Notes: generated from the sequence alone by a model not told the origin. DNA of 64,000 bases from Paraburkholderia terricola (GCF_900142195.1 NZ_FRAB01000016.1:91899-155898), one strand, 5' to 3'; numbered from the stretch's first letter, positions 55,473 through 63,753 are shown. Numbers and translations are program-made.

Positions 55473-55897
55473 ATCAAGGTATCAATGTAGTGGGCTTGTA
55501 CGTGGACAACCAGGACGAAGCGCTCGCGTTCTACGTCGAGAAGCTCGGTTTTCGCGTCCACACGGACGTGCGCAACGGTGCTTACCGCTGGCTCACGGTC
55601 CAGCATCCCGATCAGCCCTCGTTCCAGCTCGGTCTTTTCACGCCGGGCCCGCCGATCCACGACGAAGCCACCGCGCAAACGCTGCGGGCGATGGTCGCGA
55701 AGGGCGCCATGCCGCCGCTGGTGCTTACTGTGGCCGACTGCCGCGCCAGCTACGCCAGGCTGAGGGCCAGCGGCGTCGAATTCACCCAGGATCCGGTAGA
55801 CCGCTACGGCAGCGTCGATGCCGGTTTCCGCGATCCCGCCGGCAATGGCTGGAAGATGATCCAGGCTGCGGCTGCGGGAAATATTAACGAGGCATGA
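55469..55897 (+). CDS. VOC-family protein
   Basis: 142 aa, single VOC module: VVGLYVDNQDEALAFYVEKLGFRVHTDVRNGAYRWLTVQHPDQPSFQLGLFTPG. Typical of bleomycin-resistance/glyoxalase-like proteins that accompany AraC regulators. Overlaps both neighbours by ATGA, a strong sign of coupled translation. Confidence 0.87.
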   Translation: MNQGINVVGLYVDNQDEALAFYVEKLGFRVHTDVRNGAYRWLTVQHPDQPSFQLGLFTPGPPIHDEATAQTLRAMVAKGAMPPLVLTVADCRASYARLRASGVEFTQDPVDRYGSVDAGFRDPAGNGWKMIQAAAAGNINEA

Positions 55898-56346
55898 GAC
55901 AGGTGAACCCGACGCTCGCGAGCACAACGCACGACGACATCGAAACGCTGGTTCAGATGCGTATCGACGCGATGCGAGAGAGCCTTGAGCGTATCGGCCG
56001 CTTCGAGCCGCGGCGTGCACGCGATCGTTTCGTGTCGTCGTTCGATTCGGCGTTGTGCAAGTTCATTGTGGTTGACGGCGTATCCGTTGGCTTCGTGCAA
56101 ATAAAGCCCGCGGCCGATCACCTGTTGCTCGAACATTTCTATGTTCTACCGGAGTACCAGGGCAAAGGTATTGGTTCGACAGTACTCTCGGCGATTCTCG
56201 CGGACGCGGACTCCCAGTCGGTTTCGATCAGACTGGGAGCGCTTCGCGATAGTGACTCGAACCGTTTCTATCAACGACACGGGTTTTTGAAAACGGCTGA
56301 GTCGGAGTGGGATATCTACTATGTTCGGGAACCGCACCGGGCATGA
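55894..56346 (+). CDS. GNAT acetyltransferase
   Basis: 150 aa. IETLVQMRIDAMRESLERIGRFEPRRARDRFVSSF and LLLEHFYVLPEYQGKGIGSTVLSAILADAD are GNAT motifs; RFYQRHGFLKTAESEWDIYYVRE ends the fold. Last of the AraC-VOC-GNAT trio, coupled by ATGA. Substrate unknown; such trios often give resistance to a toxic small molecule. Confidence 0.87.
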   Translation: MRQVNPTLASTTHDDIETLVQMRIDAMRESLERIGRFEPRRARDRFVSSFDSALCKFIVVDGVSVGFVQIKPAADHLLLEHFYVLPEYQGKGIGSTVLSAILADADSQSVSIRLGALRDSDSNRFYQRHGFLKTAESEWDIYYVREPHRA

Positions 56347-56414
56347 ATTTGCACCGGATATTTGCCTCGGCCTCCCGCCAGGCGGTGTCGAACGAGGCAA
56401 GGAGGATAACGGTA

Positions 56415-56576
56415 ATGGGAAAAGCAGTCACGGTGGGTCTGGCTGGGGACTTCGACCACTCGGTACCGGCGCACCAGGCTATTCCGCTTGCATTGAAGCG
56501 AGCGGCAGATGTGAAGCAAGTCGAGATGGAATTTGAATGGGTTTTGCGCCAATCCTATCAATGCAAGGATTGCTAG
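56415..56576 (+). pseudogene. 5' fragment of a CTP-synthase-like glutamine amidotransferase gene
   Basis: 53 codons after a perfect AAGGAGG: MGKAVTVGLAGDFDHSVPAHQAIPLALKRAADVKQVEMEFEWV matches the first 45 residues of the CTP-synthase-related class I amidotransferases (about 230-250 aa in full), then diverges to LRQSYQCKDC and stops at TAG. The catalytic Cys-His-Glu domain is missing. The break is 83 bases before the MNIO operon's 3' end, so the remnant probably marks the left edge of an inserted segment. Confidence 0.7.
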
Positions 56577-56658
56577 ATAACGGTCTTGGCGGCGAAAGCC
56601 GCGCGTTTGCGCCTTCGCTCAGAACGACCCCGCCACGAGGTCAACCTCAACACCCTGG

Positions 56659-57483
56659 CTAGTCCCCGATCACCGCTCTCTCGACAAAGAACCCCGCTTC
56701 GATCCAAGGCCGGCGCACCTCATGGCGCCAGGATCGCCATACCGCGTCAACGGGATACCCAGCCTCGGCCGCAATCGCTTCCACCGACGCCGGCAGATCC
56801 CGGGTCCGTCTCACGAGCGACAAAAATTCATAGTGCAGGCGAGTGACCGGATAAGTGTGCGTCAGAAAATCGCGGCGCAGGATCACCGCGTAGGAGCGCA
56901 TGGCAACCGGTAACTGTGGCGAACGCCCGGCGCGAACCTCGTGGTAATACCAGGCCACAGGATAGCGGTACGCGACCAGGGCCAGGCAAGGCTGGAGGAC
57001 CAGTGCGCCATCGTCGGCTGACGCGTCGGGCCAAGGCCGTCCCTCGTGGCCCTGTGCGTCGAACAGGCGATACAGATCGCGCTCATAACTGGCCAGGTCC
57101 ACCATGAAATCGATCCAGGACTCGCGCTGTTCCGGCGGCTGGTCCCGATCCGGGCGATTGTCCTCGAGCCATTCCGGAAAACGCCGACCGAGCTCGTGCA
57201 GCGTATAGCTGTCGGACGGGCAGGCCCGCAGATATTCGTTGGCGAAATCGGCGAAAAGAGTCGCCCCCAACGCGTGGTAGCTGGCGGGGAACTGCTCTTC
57301 CAGGCATTTCCGCAACCGCAGGATGTAGCTGCGCTGATAGATGGCCAGGCAAGCCGAGGCGGACAGCTTCGGCCCCGGCAATAAGGTGGCGGCGATGGTG
57401 TCGGCGTCGACGCCATCCGGCGCGATCAGTGCCTCGATCATCCAGCGTTGCAGCGAGTCCAGACGACCCTGGTCGACACTCAT
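56659..57483 (-). CDS. DUF2063 protein, MNIO partner (BufC/MbnC-like)
   Basis: 274 aa. Start ATG 57481-57483 overlaps the MNIO stop as ATGA; upstream in-frame sequence is antisense noise. DUF2063 motifs: LQRWMIEALIAPDG, SASACLAIYQRSYILRLRKCLEEQFPASYHALGATLFADFANEYLRACPSDSYTLHELGRRFPEWLE and MVDLASYERDLYRLFDA. In known MNIO systems this partner binds the substrate leader and delivers it to the DUF692 enzyme. Last gene of the operon, supporting the MNIO reading of the cluster. Confidence 0.88.
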   Translation of the reverse strand: MSVDQGRLDSLQRWMIEALIAPDGVDADTIAATLLPGPKLSASACLAIYQRSYILRLRKCLEEQFPASYHALGATLFADFANEYLRACPSDSYTLHELGRRFPEWLEDNRPDRDQPPEQRESWIDFMVDLASYERDLYRLFDAQGHEGRPWPDASADDGALVLQPCLALVAYRYPVAWYYHEVRAGRSPQLPVAMRSYAVILRRDFLTHTYPVTRLHYEFLSLVRRTRDLPASVEAIAAEAGYPVDAVWRSWRHEVRRPWIEAGFFVERAVIGD

Positions 57484-58433
57484 GACGAGCACACGACGCT
57501 GTTGCTCATGATCTCGGGCACCAGGAACGCGACTGGCGTGGACACCGCCTCGGCGCTGTCCGGCCGCGGCCGCGGGGCGGCTTCGACCTCGGCGGGCGCG
57601 TCGCCATCGATGATCTGTCGCGCCCGCATCAACTCGGCATGCACGCGCTCGAAGGCAGGCACATCGCCATCCCATTCGAGCAAGGTCGCGGCTTGTTCGC
57701 TGCGCTGCCAAGCCAGGCGGAACAGTTGCCACACCGCCGCGGAAACCGGACGATCGTGAGTGTCGACGATATGGGTGCCGCAATGCTGATGTCCGGCCAG
57801 ATGCAATTGCACGACGCGATCGAATGGGAACTGATTCAGGTAATCCAATGGATCGGTCCCGGCATTAAAGCAGCTGACATAAACATTGTTGACATCCAGC
57901 AGCAGCCAGCAACCCGTTACGCGGCTTAGCTCGCGCAAAAAGGCCGGCTCGTTCAGCGTCGACTGGCGGAAGCGGACATAGGTGCTGGGATTCTCCAACA
58001 CCAACGGCCGTCCCAGTAACTCCTGCGCCTGGGCGACCCGGGCGCTCACATGGTCCAGTGTCCTTTCGTTAAGCGGCAGCGGCAGGAGGTCGTGGCTGTT
58101 GACCCCCAGCGCGCCGGTCCAGCACAAATGGTCACTGACCCAGCGGGCCGATACCTCGTCGGCTAGCCGCCGCAAGCGGGTCAGATAGTCACGATCGAGC
58201 GGGTCGGTGCTGCCGATCGACAGCGAAACGCCGTGCAGCGCGACCGGATAATGTTCGGCGATCCGGCGCAGGACGGCGCGCGGCCGTCCTCCCGAATCCA
58301 TGAAATTCTCCGAGATGGCTTCGAACCAATCCACCGGCGGCCGCGTTGCCAAAATATGATCGAAATGCTGATTGCGCAGCCCGACGCCAAACCCGAGCCG
58401 ATGTCCGGCTGCGTCCCCTCGAAGTTCAGTCAT
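57480..58433 (-). CDS. DUF692 multinuclear non-heme iron oxidative enzyme (MNIO)
   Basis: 317 aa, TIM-barrel DUF692 (MbnB/TglH/BufB superfamily). Candidate metal or catalytic residues appear in family-typical blocks: WFEAISENF (36-44), His67 in VALHGVS, Asp101-His102 in WVSDHLCW, Glu147-Asn148 in LVLENPS, Asp180 and Asn183 in LLLDVNNVYVS, His211/His215 in QLHLAGHQH, Asp224-His226 in VDTHDRP, and Glu253 in LEWDGDVP. MNIOs use two or three iron atoms and O2 to modify cysteine or backbone atoms in peptides. The 45-residue C-terminal tail (about 273-317) lacks homology to the core. It starts 13 bases after the substrate candidate gene. Confidence 0.9.
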   Translation of the reverse strand: MTELRGDAAGHRLGFGVGLRNQHFDHILATRPPVDWFEAISENFMDSGGRPRAVLRRIAEHYPVALHGVSLSIGSTDPLDRDYLTRLRRLADEVSARWVSDHLCWTGALGVNSHDLLPLPLNERTLDHVSARVAQAQELLGRPLVLENPSTYVRFRQSTLNEPAFLRELSRVTGCWLLLDVNNVYVSCFNAGTDPLDYLNQFPFDRVVQLHLAGHQHCGTHIVDTHDRPVSAAVWQLFRLAWQRSEQAATLLEWDGDVPAFERVHAELMRARQIIDGDAPAEVEAAPRPRPDSAEAVSTPVAFLVPEIMSNSVVCSS

Positions 58434-58446
58434 GTCCAGGCATTCC

Positions 58447-60528
58447 TTAGCTGCAGCTACCCGCGCCGCTCATGCCGCTCGCCCCGCAAGCCGTCATGCC
58501 ATGACCGCTATATTCCTGAATCCACTCGATGGTCGGACCGTACTTGAACAATTCCGCATGCGGCGGCTCAGGCGGCTGGGCCGGCAGCGACGGGTTCTTT
58601 TTGCGCAGTTCCGGCCAGGTTTGCTCGGCGAACACTTCGCGCGCACGCAGCCATACGCTCTTGCCGCGGTTGCGGCCGTCGGTGCTGAAGCGCTCCGCAT
58701 TGATCGGCGTGGCGCAGCAGCCTTGCGTGGCGCAGGCATTCGCGCCCGGCGCTTCCTGCTCGTGTCCCGTGCCATACAGGCCGCAACCGCCTTGACCGGC
58801 GCAAGCGTTCTGTACGCGGCAGGTGTGATCCGATATCAGCGGCGAGGCCGGGTCAGCGAAGTTGAATTCCAGCGCGGTAGAGCAATAGCCTTGGCCGGCG
58901 CATTCGTTATCGCGGCTGCGGCCTTGTCCCTTGCATTGGTTCAGTCCCATGCATGCGTGCCGCACCTCGCCAGCCAGTAGTACGCCGGGCGCGGGCGGCA
59001 GTTCCGTGAACATCGGAATGCCCTGATATTGACTGACGTCGCAGCCAGGCTTGCCCAATGTCGGTTGATCAGGCGGCGTCTGCCATAGGCCGCTCACCTC
59101 CGGCAAGGAAGGGATCATCTCGACGAAATATTGCGCGTCGCTGCTGTACCAGGATTCGCTGCCGTATTTGGCGTTCATGCCGTTGCACATGGCGACCAGG
59201 GTCGCGAAGGCCTGGTGACGCGGGCCCAGATTGATGTTTTCGAAAGTGGGCGCCAACTGGAGGGTACTCGGGTAGCCATCGGTGCCGTACAACGAGATTT
59301 TCCGCATGGCCTGGATCATCTTGTCGAGGATCCAGATCATCGATCGGTGCAGCGTCTGGTTGAAATACAGCTTTTGCTGACTCGGTTCGATGAGGAAGAT
59401 GCTCTCGGTCATGATCAGCATGTACTGGTACAGGCCGCTGACGATGTCGGCGAGTTCGCGGCGTCCGGGCGGGTAGGCGGCGGCAACCGGGTTGTCGGGA
59501 AAATCGAACATGATTCTCGCCAGTTCTTCCCGGCTGAACTGACGTGCCGCCGCGGGCGGCGGGGGCGGCATGTTCCGCAACTTCTCGTCCTTGGGATCGT
59601 AGCCCGCCAGTTGCGATTGCAGCGTCAGGAATTTGTAGTAATGCGAGAGTTCGTGGTGTGACAGATCGTCGAACTTGTGAGGGCCGAAGCCCTCGCCTTC
59701 CGCGTCGATCGTCTGGATGGCCTGCATGGCGTTTTCGCGCGAGGCAATCGTCATCAGCGCGCTGCGGCTCGCATGGCTATCGCCGCGGCTCGCATAGGCG
59801 GCCGTGGCGGCCGCCGAGCCGTTGACCGGCGCCGGTACCGGGCAGCCGTAATTGAAGCCGGCAGTCGGATACACCGAGTCGATGTTGTTGGGCGAATAGT
59901 TGGACGGCTGGATCTGGGCTGGCGCGCGGCCCGCCTTGAAGTCGTCGTCGGTGATGTGGCGCGAGCTGATGATGCAGCGCAGAAACGAATATATCTGGCC
60001 GATCGTCTGCCAATTATTCAGCTCAGGCGGGGCGTCCGCCGCCGCCGGGTATTCGATTTCGAGGAACTGCCATAACTGCTCGGACGAGAACTTGGCCAGC
60101 GGAAGGGCCATCGGCTTGCTGTCCGGCCCGAGCCTCGCATGACCGGGCAGATCGGTCGGATACGGCGAGGGCGAGCGCAAATAGAGCTGGGGCTGCACGC
60201 CGAGCGAAAACAGCATGTTGGACGACAAGGACAAGTGAAGCATTTCCTCGACAGCCACGCTCATCATGATGCCCCCCGCCTGATCGGCGAAGCGGGACAG
60301 ATCGGTCGCCGGGAATCCTTGAGGGGTACGGTTGATCGAGTAATAAGCGAAGAGATAGAGCGGCACCGTTGCCAGTTCGATCTCGACGGCGGTCTGCAAT
60401 CCGTCGCGCAATTCCGTCAATGCGCGGGCGCGATCCCAATGCTCGTCGATATGGCGCACCAGGCGTTGCTCTGCTTCGGTGAGGGGGCGGACGGGAAGAC
60501 CTGCGTTTCTGGAATCGTGCTCGGACAT
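58447..60528 (-). CDS. ferritin-like (VioB/RebD-type) protein with cysteine-rich C-terminal domain; probable MNIO substrate
   Basis: 693 aa from ATG 60526-60528 (AGGA upstream). Residues about 38-310 form a ferritin-like di-iron fold: Glu51 in IELATVP, E95-M-L-H98 and E293-L-S-H296 as two ExxH motifs, plus acidic EGEGFGP (277-283). This matches iminophenyl-pyruvate dimer synthase-like proteins. Residues 496-692 carry 13 Cys with repeats C532-KGQG, C543-AGQG, C576-AGQG and C599-ATQG, ending CGASGMSGAGSCS. Cys-rich C-[AK]-G-Q-G repeats next to DUF692 and DUF2063 genes suggest the tail is the modified substrate. No signal peptide. First gene of the operon; a 78-codon upstream extension is rejected as non-coding. 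Confidence 0.85.
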   Translation of the reverse strand: MSEHDSRNAGLPVRPLTEAEQRLVRHIDEHWDRARALTELRDGLQTAVEIELATVPLYLFAYYSINRTPQGFPATDLSRFADQAGGIMMSVAVEEMLHLSLSSNMLFSLGVQPQLYLRSPSPYPTDLPGHARLGPDSKPMALPLAKFSSEQLWQFLEIEYPAAADAPPELNNWQTIGQIYSFLRCIISSRHITDDDFKAGRAPAQIQPSNYSPNNIDSVYPTAGFNYGCPVPAPVNGSAAATAAYASRGDSHASRSALMTIASRENAMQAIQTIDAEGEGFGPHKFDDLSHHELSHYYKFLTLQSQLAGYDPKDEKLRNMPPPPPAAARQFSREELARIMFDFPDNPVAAAYPPGRRELADIVSGLYQYMLIMTESIFLIEPSQQKLYFNQTLHRSMIWILDKMIQAMRKISLYGTDGYPSTLQLAPTFENINLGPRHQAFATLVAMCNGMNAKYGSESWYSSDAQYFVEMIPSLPEVSGLWQTPPDQPTLGKPGCDVSQYQGIPMFTELPPAPGVLLAGEVRHACMGLNQCKGQGRSRDNECAGQGYCSTALEFNFADPASPLISDHTCRVQNACAGQGGCGLYGTGHEQEAPGANACATQGCCATPINAERFSTDGRNRGKSVWLRAREVFAEQTWPELRKKNPSLPAQPPEPPHAELFKYGPTIEWIQEYSGHGMTACGASGMSGAGSCS

Positions 60529-60858
60529 GTTCGTTTTTCCTGATCGGGCGGTCACGAAGATTTCTTCGTCGACGTGTTGACCGTCACATGGGGAGGGACA
60601 CGGGGCCGCCACGTACTCGTAGCAGCAGCGCGATGATCTGACTGGTTTGCGCCCGCCAGGTGAAGTCGTAGCGGGTGATATTGCTGACTGTCGTTCGAAG
60701 CCGATAGTGCTGAGCGCACCGATTCCGTTGGCGATGGAAATCCCCGTGCATTTGCCCACCATAAAGGCTGGTTACCGGTGTTGGATTGAATGATCTTGGA
60801 GCCAAGCCGCACACTCACGGCCATTTCCATTCCACTCGTTACAGGGATAAAAATGTAG

Positions 60859-60874
60859 CTATCAATATTGATAG
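60859..60874. promoter_or_regulatory. perfect 16-bp palindrome in the divergent control region
   Basis: CTATCAATATTGATAG lies in the 617-base gap between the MNIO operon and the intradiol dioxygenase gene. On the minus strand TTGATA (60866-60861), a 17-base spacer and TGTAAC (60843-60838) form a plausible sigma70 promoter for the MNIO operon. The palindrome resembles MarR/TetR-type operators and overlaps that -35. The rest of the gap (60529-61145) holds only short overlapping minus-strand frames with no convincing gene, which would be a 5' leader of about 300 bases. Confidence 0.6.
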
Positions 60875-61145
60875 GTGGCTGTACCGGGAGGCGATTATCA
60901 CGGCCTCGCGCAGACGCTAGTGCATTGCATCAATCGGTTGAATGCGCCTGACGTGTTTGTGCCCGTCTATCGCGGATTCTGTTGGCAAGAATGTATTTGC
61001 ACGCCGACCTGAAGTTTCGGCCTACCATGGTTGGCACAGGATGCTGTGCTCCGTTAAACGCAACGGCGCCAGCAAGGACGCTCGTCGGTTCGGCAGCGTG
61101 CGCAGCGCAGCATGCCGATCGGACGGGAAGCAAGGAGCGATCACG

Positions 61146-61760
61146 ATGCGCACACCAAGCATGAGCCACGGACGGCGCGATTTTCTTCGCAGGTCGGCTA
61201 CGGTGCCGTCCACGTTGCTGCTGTTGGCCCTCGGAAAGGCAAACCGTGGCCGGGCCGAGGAAGTGTCAGCGACACCCGCCTGCACCGACGGACAGGAACC
61301 GACCCGGCGGCAGACGGCAGGTCCGTTCTTCCTGCCGCACTCGCCGCAACGTGTATCGCTGCTCGAACCCGGCATCAATGGAACAAAGATCGTCCTGACC
61401 GGACGGGTGTGGTCGACACGATGCAGGGCGGTGCCCGGGGCGTTGCTCGATTTCTGGCACGCGAATGACGCCGGGGAGTACGACGTCGACGGGTTCCGGC
61501 TGCGCGGCCATCAATTCGCCGACAACGAGGGACGCTACCGCCTCGAGACCATCGTGCCGGGGCTCTATCCGGGACGCACACGACACTTCCATGTGACGGT
61601 GCAGCCGCCCAACGGGCCGATGCTCACCACCCAACTGTACTTTCCCGGCGAGCGGCGCAATGCTCGCGATTCCCTGTTCGATGGCCGGCTGCTGATGACG
61701 ATCGACGACGACGGCGAGCGAAAGTCGGCCCGGTTCGATTTCGTGCTCGCGTTCACCTAG
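61146..61760 (+). CDS. intradiol ring-cleavage dioxygenase-like protein, Tat-exported
   Basis: 204 aa. AAGGAG precedes ATG 61146. Tat signal HGRRDFLRRSATVPSTLLLLALG. The intradiol fold motif is complete: Tyr112 (GEYDVDGF), Tyr141 (PGLYPGRT), His147 and His149 (RHFHVTVQ) bind Fe(III). Unlike protocatechuate or catechol dioxygenases it is a single short exported domain; members of this exported group occur in fungi and bacteria and their substrates are mostly unknown. Divergent from the MNIO operon; converges on the regulator gene with a 4-base overlap of stops. Confidence 0.85.
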   Translation: MRTPSMSHGRRDFLRRSATVPSTLLLLALGKANRGRAEEVSATPACTDGQEPTRRQTAGPFFLPHSPQRVSLLEPGINGTKIVLTGRVWSTRCRAVPGALLDFWHANDAGEYDVDGFRLRGHQFADNEGRYRLETIVPGLYPGRTRHFHVTVQPPNGPMLTTQLYFPGERRNARDSLFDGRLLMTIDDDGERKSARFDFVLAFT

Positions 61761-62647
61761 CGCAAGCCGTCGTGAAGCCGCGGCGCGTTGCGAGTCGAGG
61801 CTTTCTGCGCTGCCATCGATCGACGTTGCGCAGCGGCGGCGCGGATGCGCTCCGCGGTGAGCGCGTCCAGCGGCGTGTACACGAGCATGCTGAGGTCCGG
61901 CCGACCATCGACAGCGAACAGCGAATACTCCATCTCGATGGACCCCAGCGTGGGATGCAGCAGGCGCTTCACGTTCTCGCCGTCCCCGTGGCTCAGCACC
62001 TGGTTTTCGCGCCACATGCGGTCGAAGTCGGGGTTGGCGCGGCGCAGATCGTCCACGAGGTCGCCCACTTCGGAAGCGAGCCCCGCGCGCGCCACGTCCG
62101 CGCGGAACGTCCCCACGACGAAGCGCGCGACGCTCTCCCAGTCGTGCTGTTTCGCGCGAACGGCCGGGTCGCCGAACAGAAAGCGCAAGATGTTGCGCTG
62201 GCCGGCCGGCAGGGTGCTGTAGTCGGTGAGCACGACGGCCGCGGCTTGATTCCACGCCACCACGTCCCAGGTCGCGGTCTTGACGATCGACGGGCTGGCG
62301 TCGAGCGAATCGAGCACGCGCTGCAACCGCGGGTTCACGCCATCGACGGACCGGTAGCGCACTTCCGGCGGCCGCCCGAGGCCCAGCATGAAAAGGTGTT
62401 CGCGCTCGGCATCCGTCAGCATCAGCGCTGCGCAGATGCGCTCCAGCACCACCGCCGAAGGCGCGCCGCCGCGGCCCTGTTCGAGCCAGGTGTACCAGGT
62501 GGAACTGATGTTGGCGCGCTGAGCCACTTCTTCGCGGCGCAGTCCCGGCGTGCGCCTGCGGCCCGAGAAGCCGAAGCTGGCCGGATCGAGCCGCGTGCGA
62601 CGGCTGCGCAGAAAGTCCCCGAGCGTTTGGGCGGCGTTCACTGACAT
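61757..62647 (-). CDS. XRE-type HTH regulator with MmyB-like ligand-binding domain
   Basis: 296 aa. HTH residues 1-75 (LGDFLRSRRTRLDPASFGFSGRRRTPGLRREEVAQRANISSTWYTWLEQGRG), then the MmyB-like domain (LDASPSIVKTATWDVVAWNQAAAVVLTDYSTLP, LHPTLGSIEMEYSLFAVDG). Such regulators bind small hydrophobic ligands and repress a divergent SDR gene. That gene starts at 62748, 101 bases away, in the expected orientation. Confidence 0.88.
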   Translation of the reverse strand: MSVNAAQTLGDFLRSRRTRLDPASFGFSGRRRTPGLRREEVAQRANISSTWYTWLEQGRGGAPSAVVLERICAALMLTDAEREHLFMLGLGRPPEVRYRSVDGVNPRLQRVLDSLDASPSIVKTATWDVVAWNQAAAVVLTDYSTLPAGQRNILRFLFGDPAVRAKQHDWESVARFVVGTFRADVARAGLASEVGDLVDDLRRANPDFDRMWRENQVLSHGDGENVKRLLHPTLGSIEMEYSLFAVDGRPDLSMLVYTPLDALTAERIRAAAAQRRSMAAQKASTRNAPRLHDGLR

Positions 62648-62747
62648 GCTGAGCCTGTTAGTCGTTTTACCGGGATAAAGTCACTACTTCAACAGGAAAG
62701 CGGATGATCGCATAGTGCCGGGGTGATTAACCCAAGGAGACTTCACG

Positions 62748-63647
62748 ATGCGTATTTTTCTGACGGGCGCAACGGGCTTCATCGGCTCGGCTCTGTTGCC
62801 CGAACTCATCGAAGCCGGTCATCAGGTGATCGGCATGACACGATCCGATGCGGGCGCGCAAGCGCTGAGCGCGGCGGGCGCCGAAGTCCATCGCGGCACG
62901 CTTGAAGACACCGACAGCCTGCGCAGCGGCGCCGCGAAGGCGGACGCCGTCATCCACCTCGCGTTCGACCACGACTTCTCGCGCTTCGTGGACAACTGCG
63001 CGAAGGACAAGCGCGCGATCGAGGCTCTCGGCTCGGCGCTGGCCGGCTCCGATCGTCCGCTGCTCGTCACCTCGGGCACGGGCGCTGGCAGCCGCGGCGA
63101 CGGGCAACCCGCGACCGAGGACGTGTTCAACACCGCGCACCCGAATCCGCGCCTCGCCAGCGAGCTGGCCAGCAATGCGCTGCTGGAGGCAGGCGTCAAC
63201 GTCTCGGTGATGCGCCTGCCGCAAGTGCATAGCCCGTTCCGCCAGGGCCTCATCACGCCCCTCATCCAGATCGTGCGCGAGAAAGGCGTGTGCGCCTACG
63301 TGGAGGAGGGCCGTAACCGCTGGCCCGCGGGACATCTGTCGGACGTCGTGCGGCTGTACCGGCTCGCGATCGAGAAGGGAGAACGCGGTGCGCGCTATCA
63401 CGCGGTCGGCGAAGAAGGCGTGAGCGCCCGCGAGATTGCCGAGGCGTTAGGGCGCGGCCTCAAGATGCCGGTCGTGTCGATCGCGCGCGAGCAAGTGCAG
63501 GCGCACTTCGGATGGATGGCGATGTTCGCGGCGCTCGATATGCCGGCGTCGAGTGCGCAGACACAAGCGCGTTTGGGCTGGCAACCGACAGGCCCGACGC
63601 TCATCTCGGATCTCAACGAAGCGCGCTACGTCGAAGTGTTGACGTAA
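62748..63647 (+). CDS. atypical SDR / NAD(P)-dependent epimerase-like protein
   Basis: 299 aa, start ATG 62748 after AAGGAG. GATGFIGSALLPELIEAGHQVIGMTRSD opens an extended SDR with NAD(P)-binding; SGTGAGSRGDGQPATEDVF and RLPQVHSPFRQGLITPLIQIVREKGVCAYVEEGRNRWPAGHLSDVVRLYRLAIE fit the atypical subgroup. Probably controlled by the divergent MmyB-type regulator. Substrate unknown. Confidence 0.87.
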   Translation: MRIFLTGATGFIGSALLPELIEAGHQVIGMTRSDAGAQALSAAGAEVHRGTLEDTDSLRSGAAKADAVIHLAFDHDFSRFVDNCAKDKRAIEALGSALAGSDRPLLVTSGTGAGSRGDGQPATEDVFNTAHPNPRLASELASNALLEAGVNVSVMRLPQVHSPFRQGLITPLIQIVREKGVCAYVEEGRNRWPAGHLSDVVRLYRLAIEKGERGARYHAVGEEGVSAREIAEALGRGLKMPVVSIAREQVQAHFGWMAMFAALDMPASSAQTQARLGWQPTGPTLISDLNEARYVEVLT

Positions 63648-63675
63648 CCTCGGCCATCGCTGTCGGCCCTGTTAC

Positions 63676-63720
63676 GGCAAAGCTGTAGTGTCGTACCTGG
63701 GCAAAGCTGAAACGTCGCAT
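63676..63720. repeat. direct repeat at the left end of the insertion sequence
   Basis: GGCAAAGCTG occurs at 63676-63685 and again at 63700-63709, each followed by a similar 10-base segment (TAGTGTCGTA and AAACGTCGCA), offset 24 bases. Placed 34 bases before the transposase start, it probably is a transposase-binding or terminal-end element. The exact inverted-repeat end cannot be set from one side. Confidence 0.5.
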
Positions 63721-63753
63721 GTCATGCTGGCTGACCTTTGACGGGAGGCTCGC

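Noticed and set aside
60529..60762. 78-codon N-terminal extension of the ferritin-like protein
   Set aside because: Sequence has no ferritin-like character and the downstream ATG has a good AGGA site.
60552..60830. 92-residue minus-strand frame upstream of the ferritin-like gene
   Set aside because: No domain, three overlapping frames equally open, lies where a leader and promoter are expected; a decayed gene cannot be excluded.
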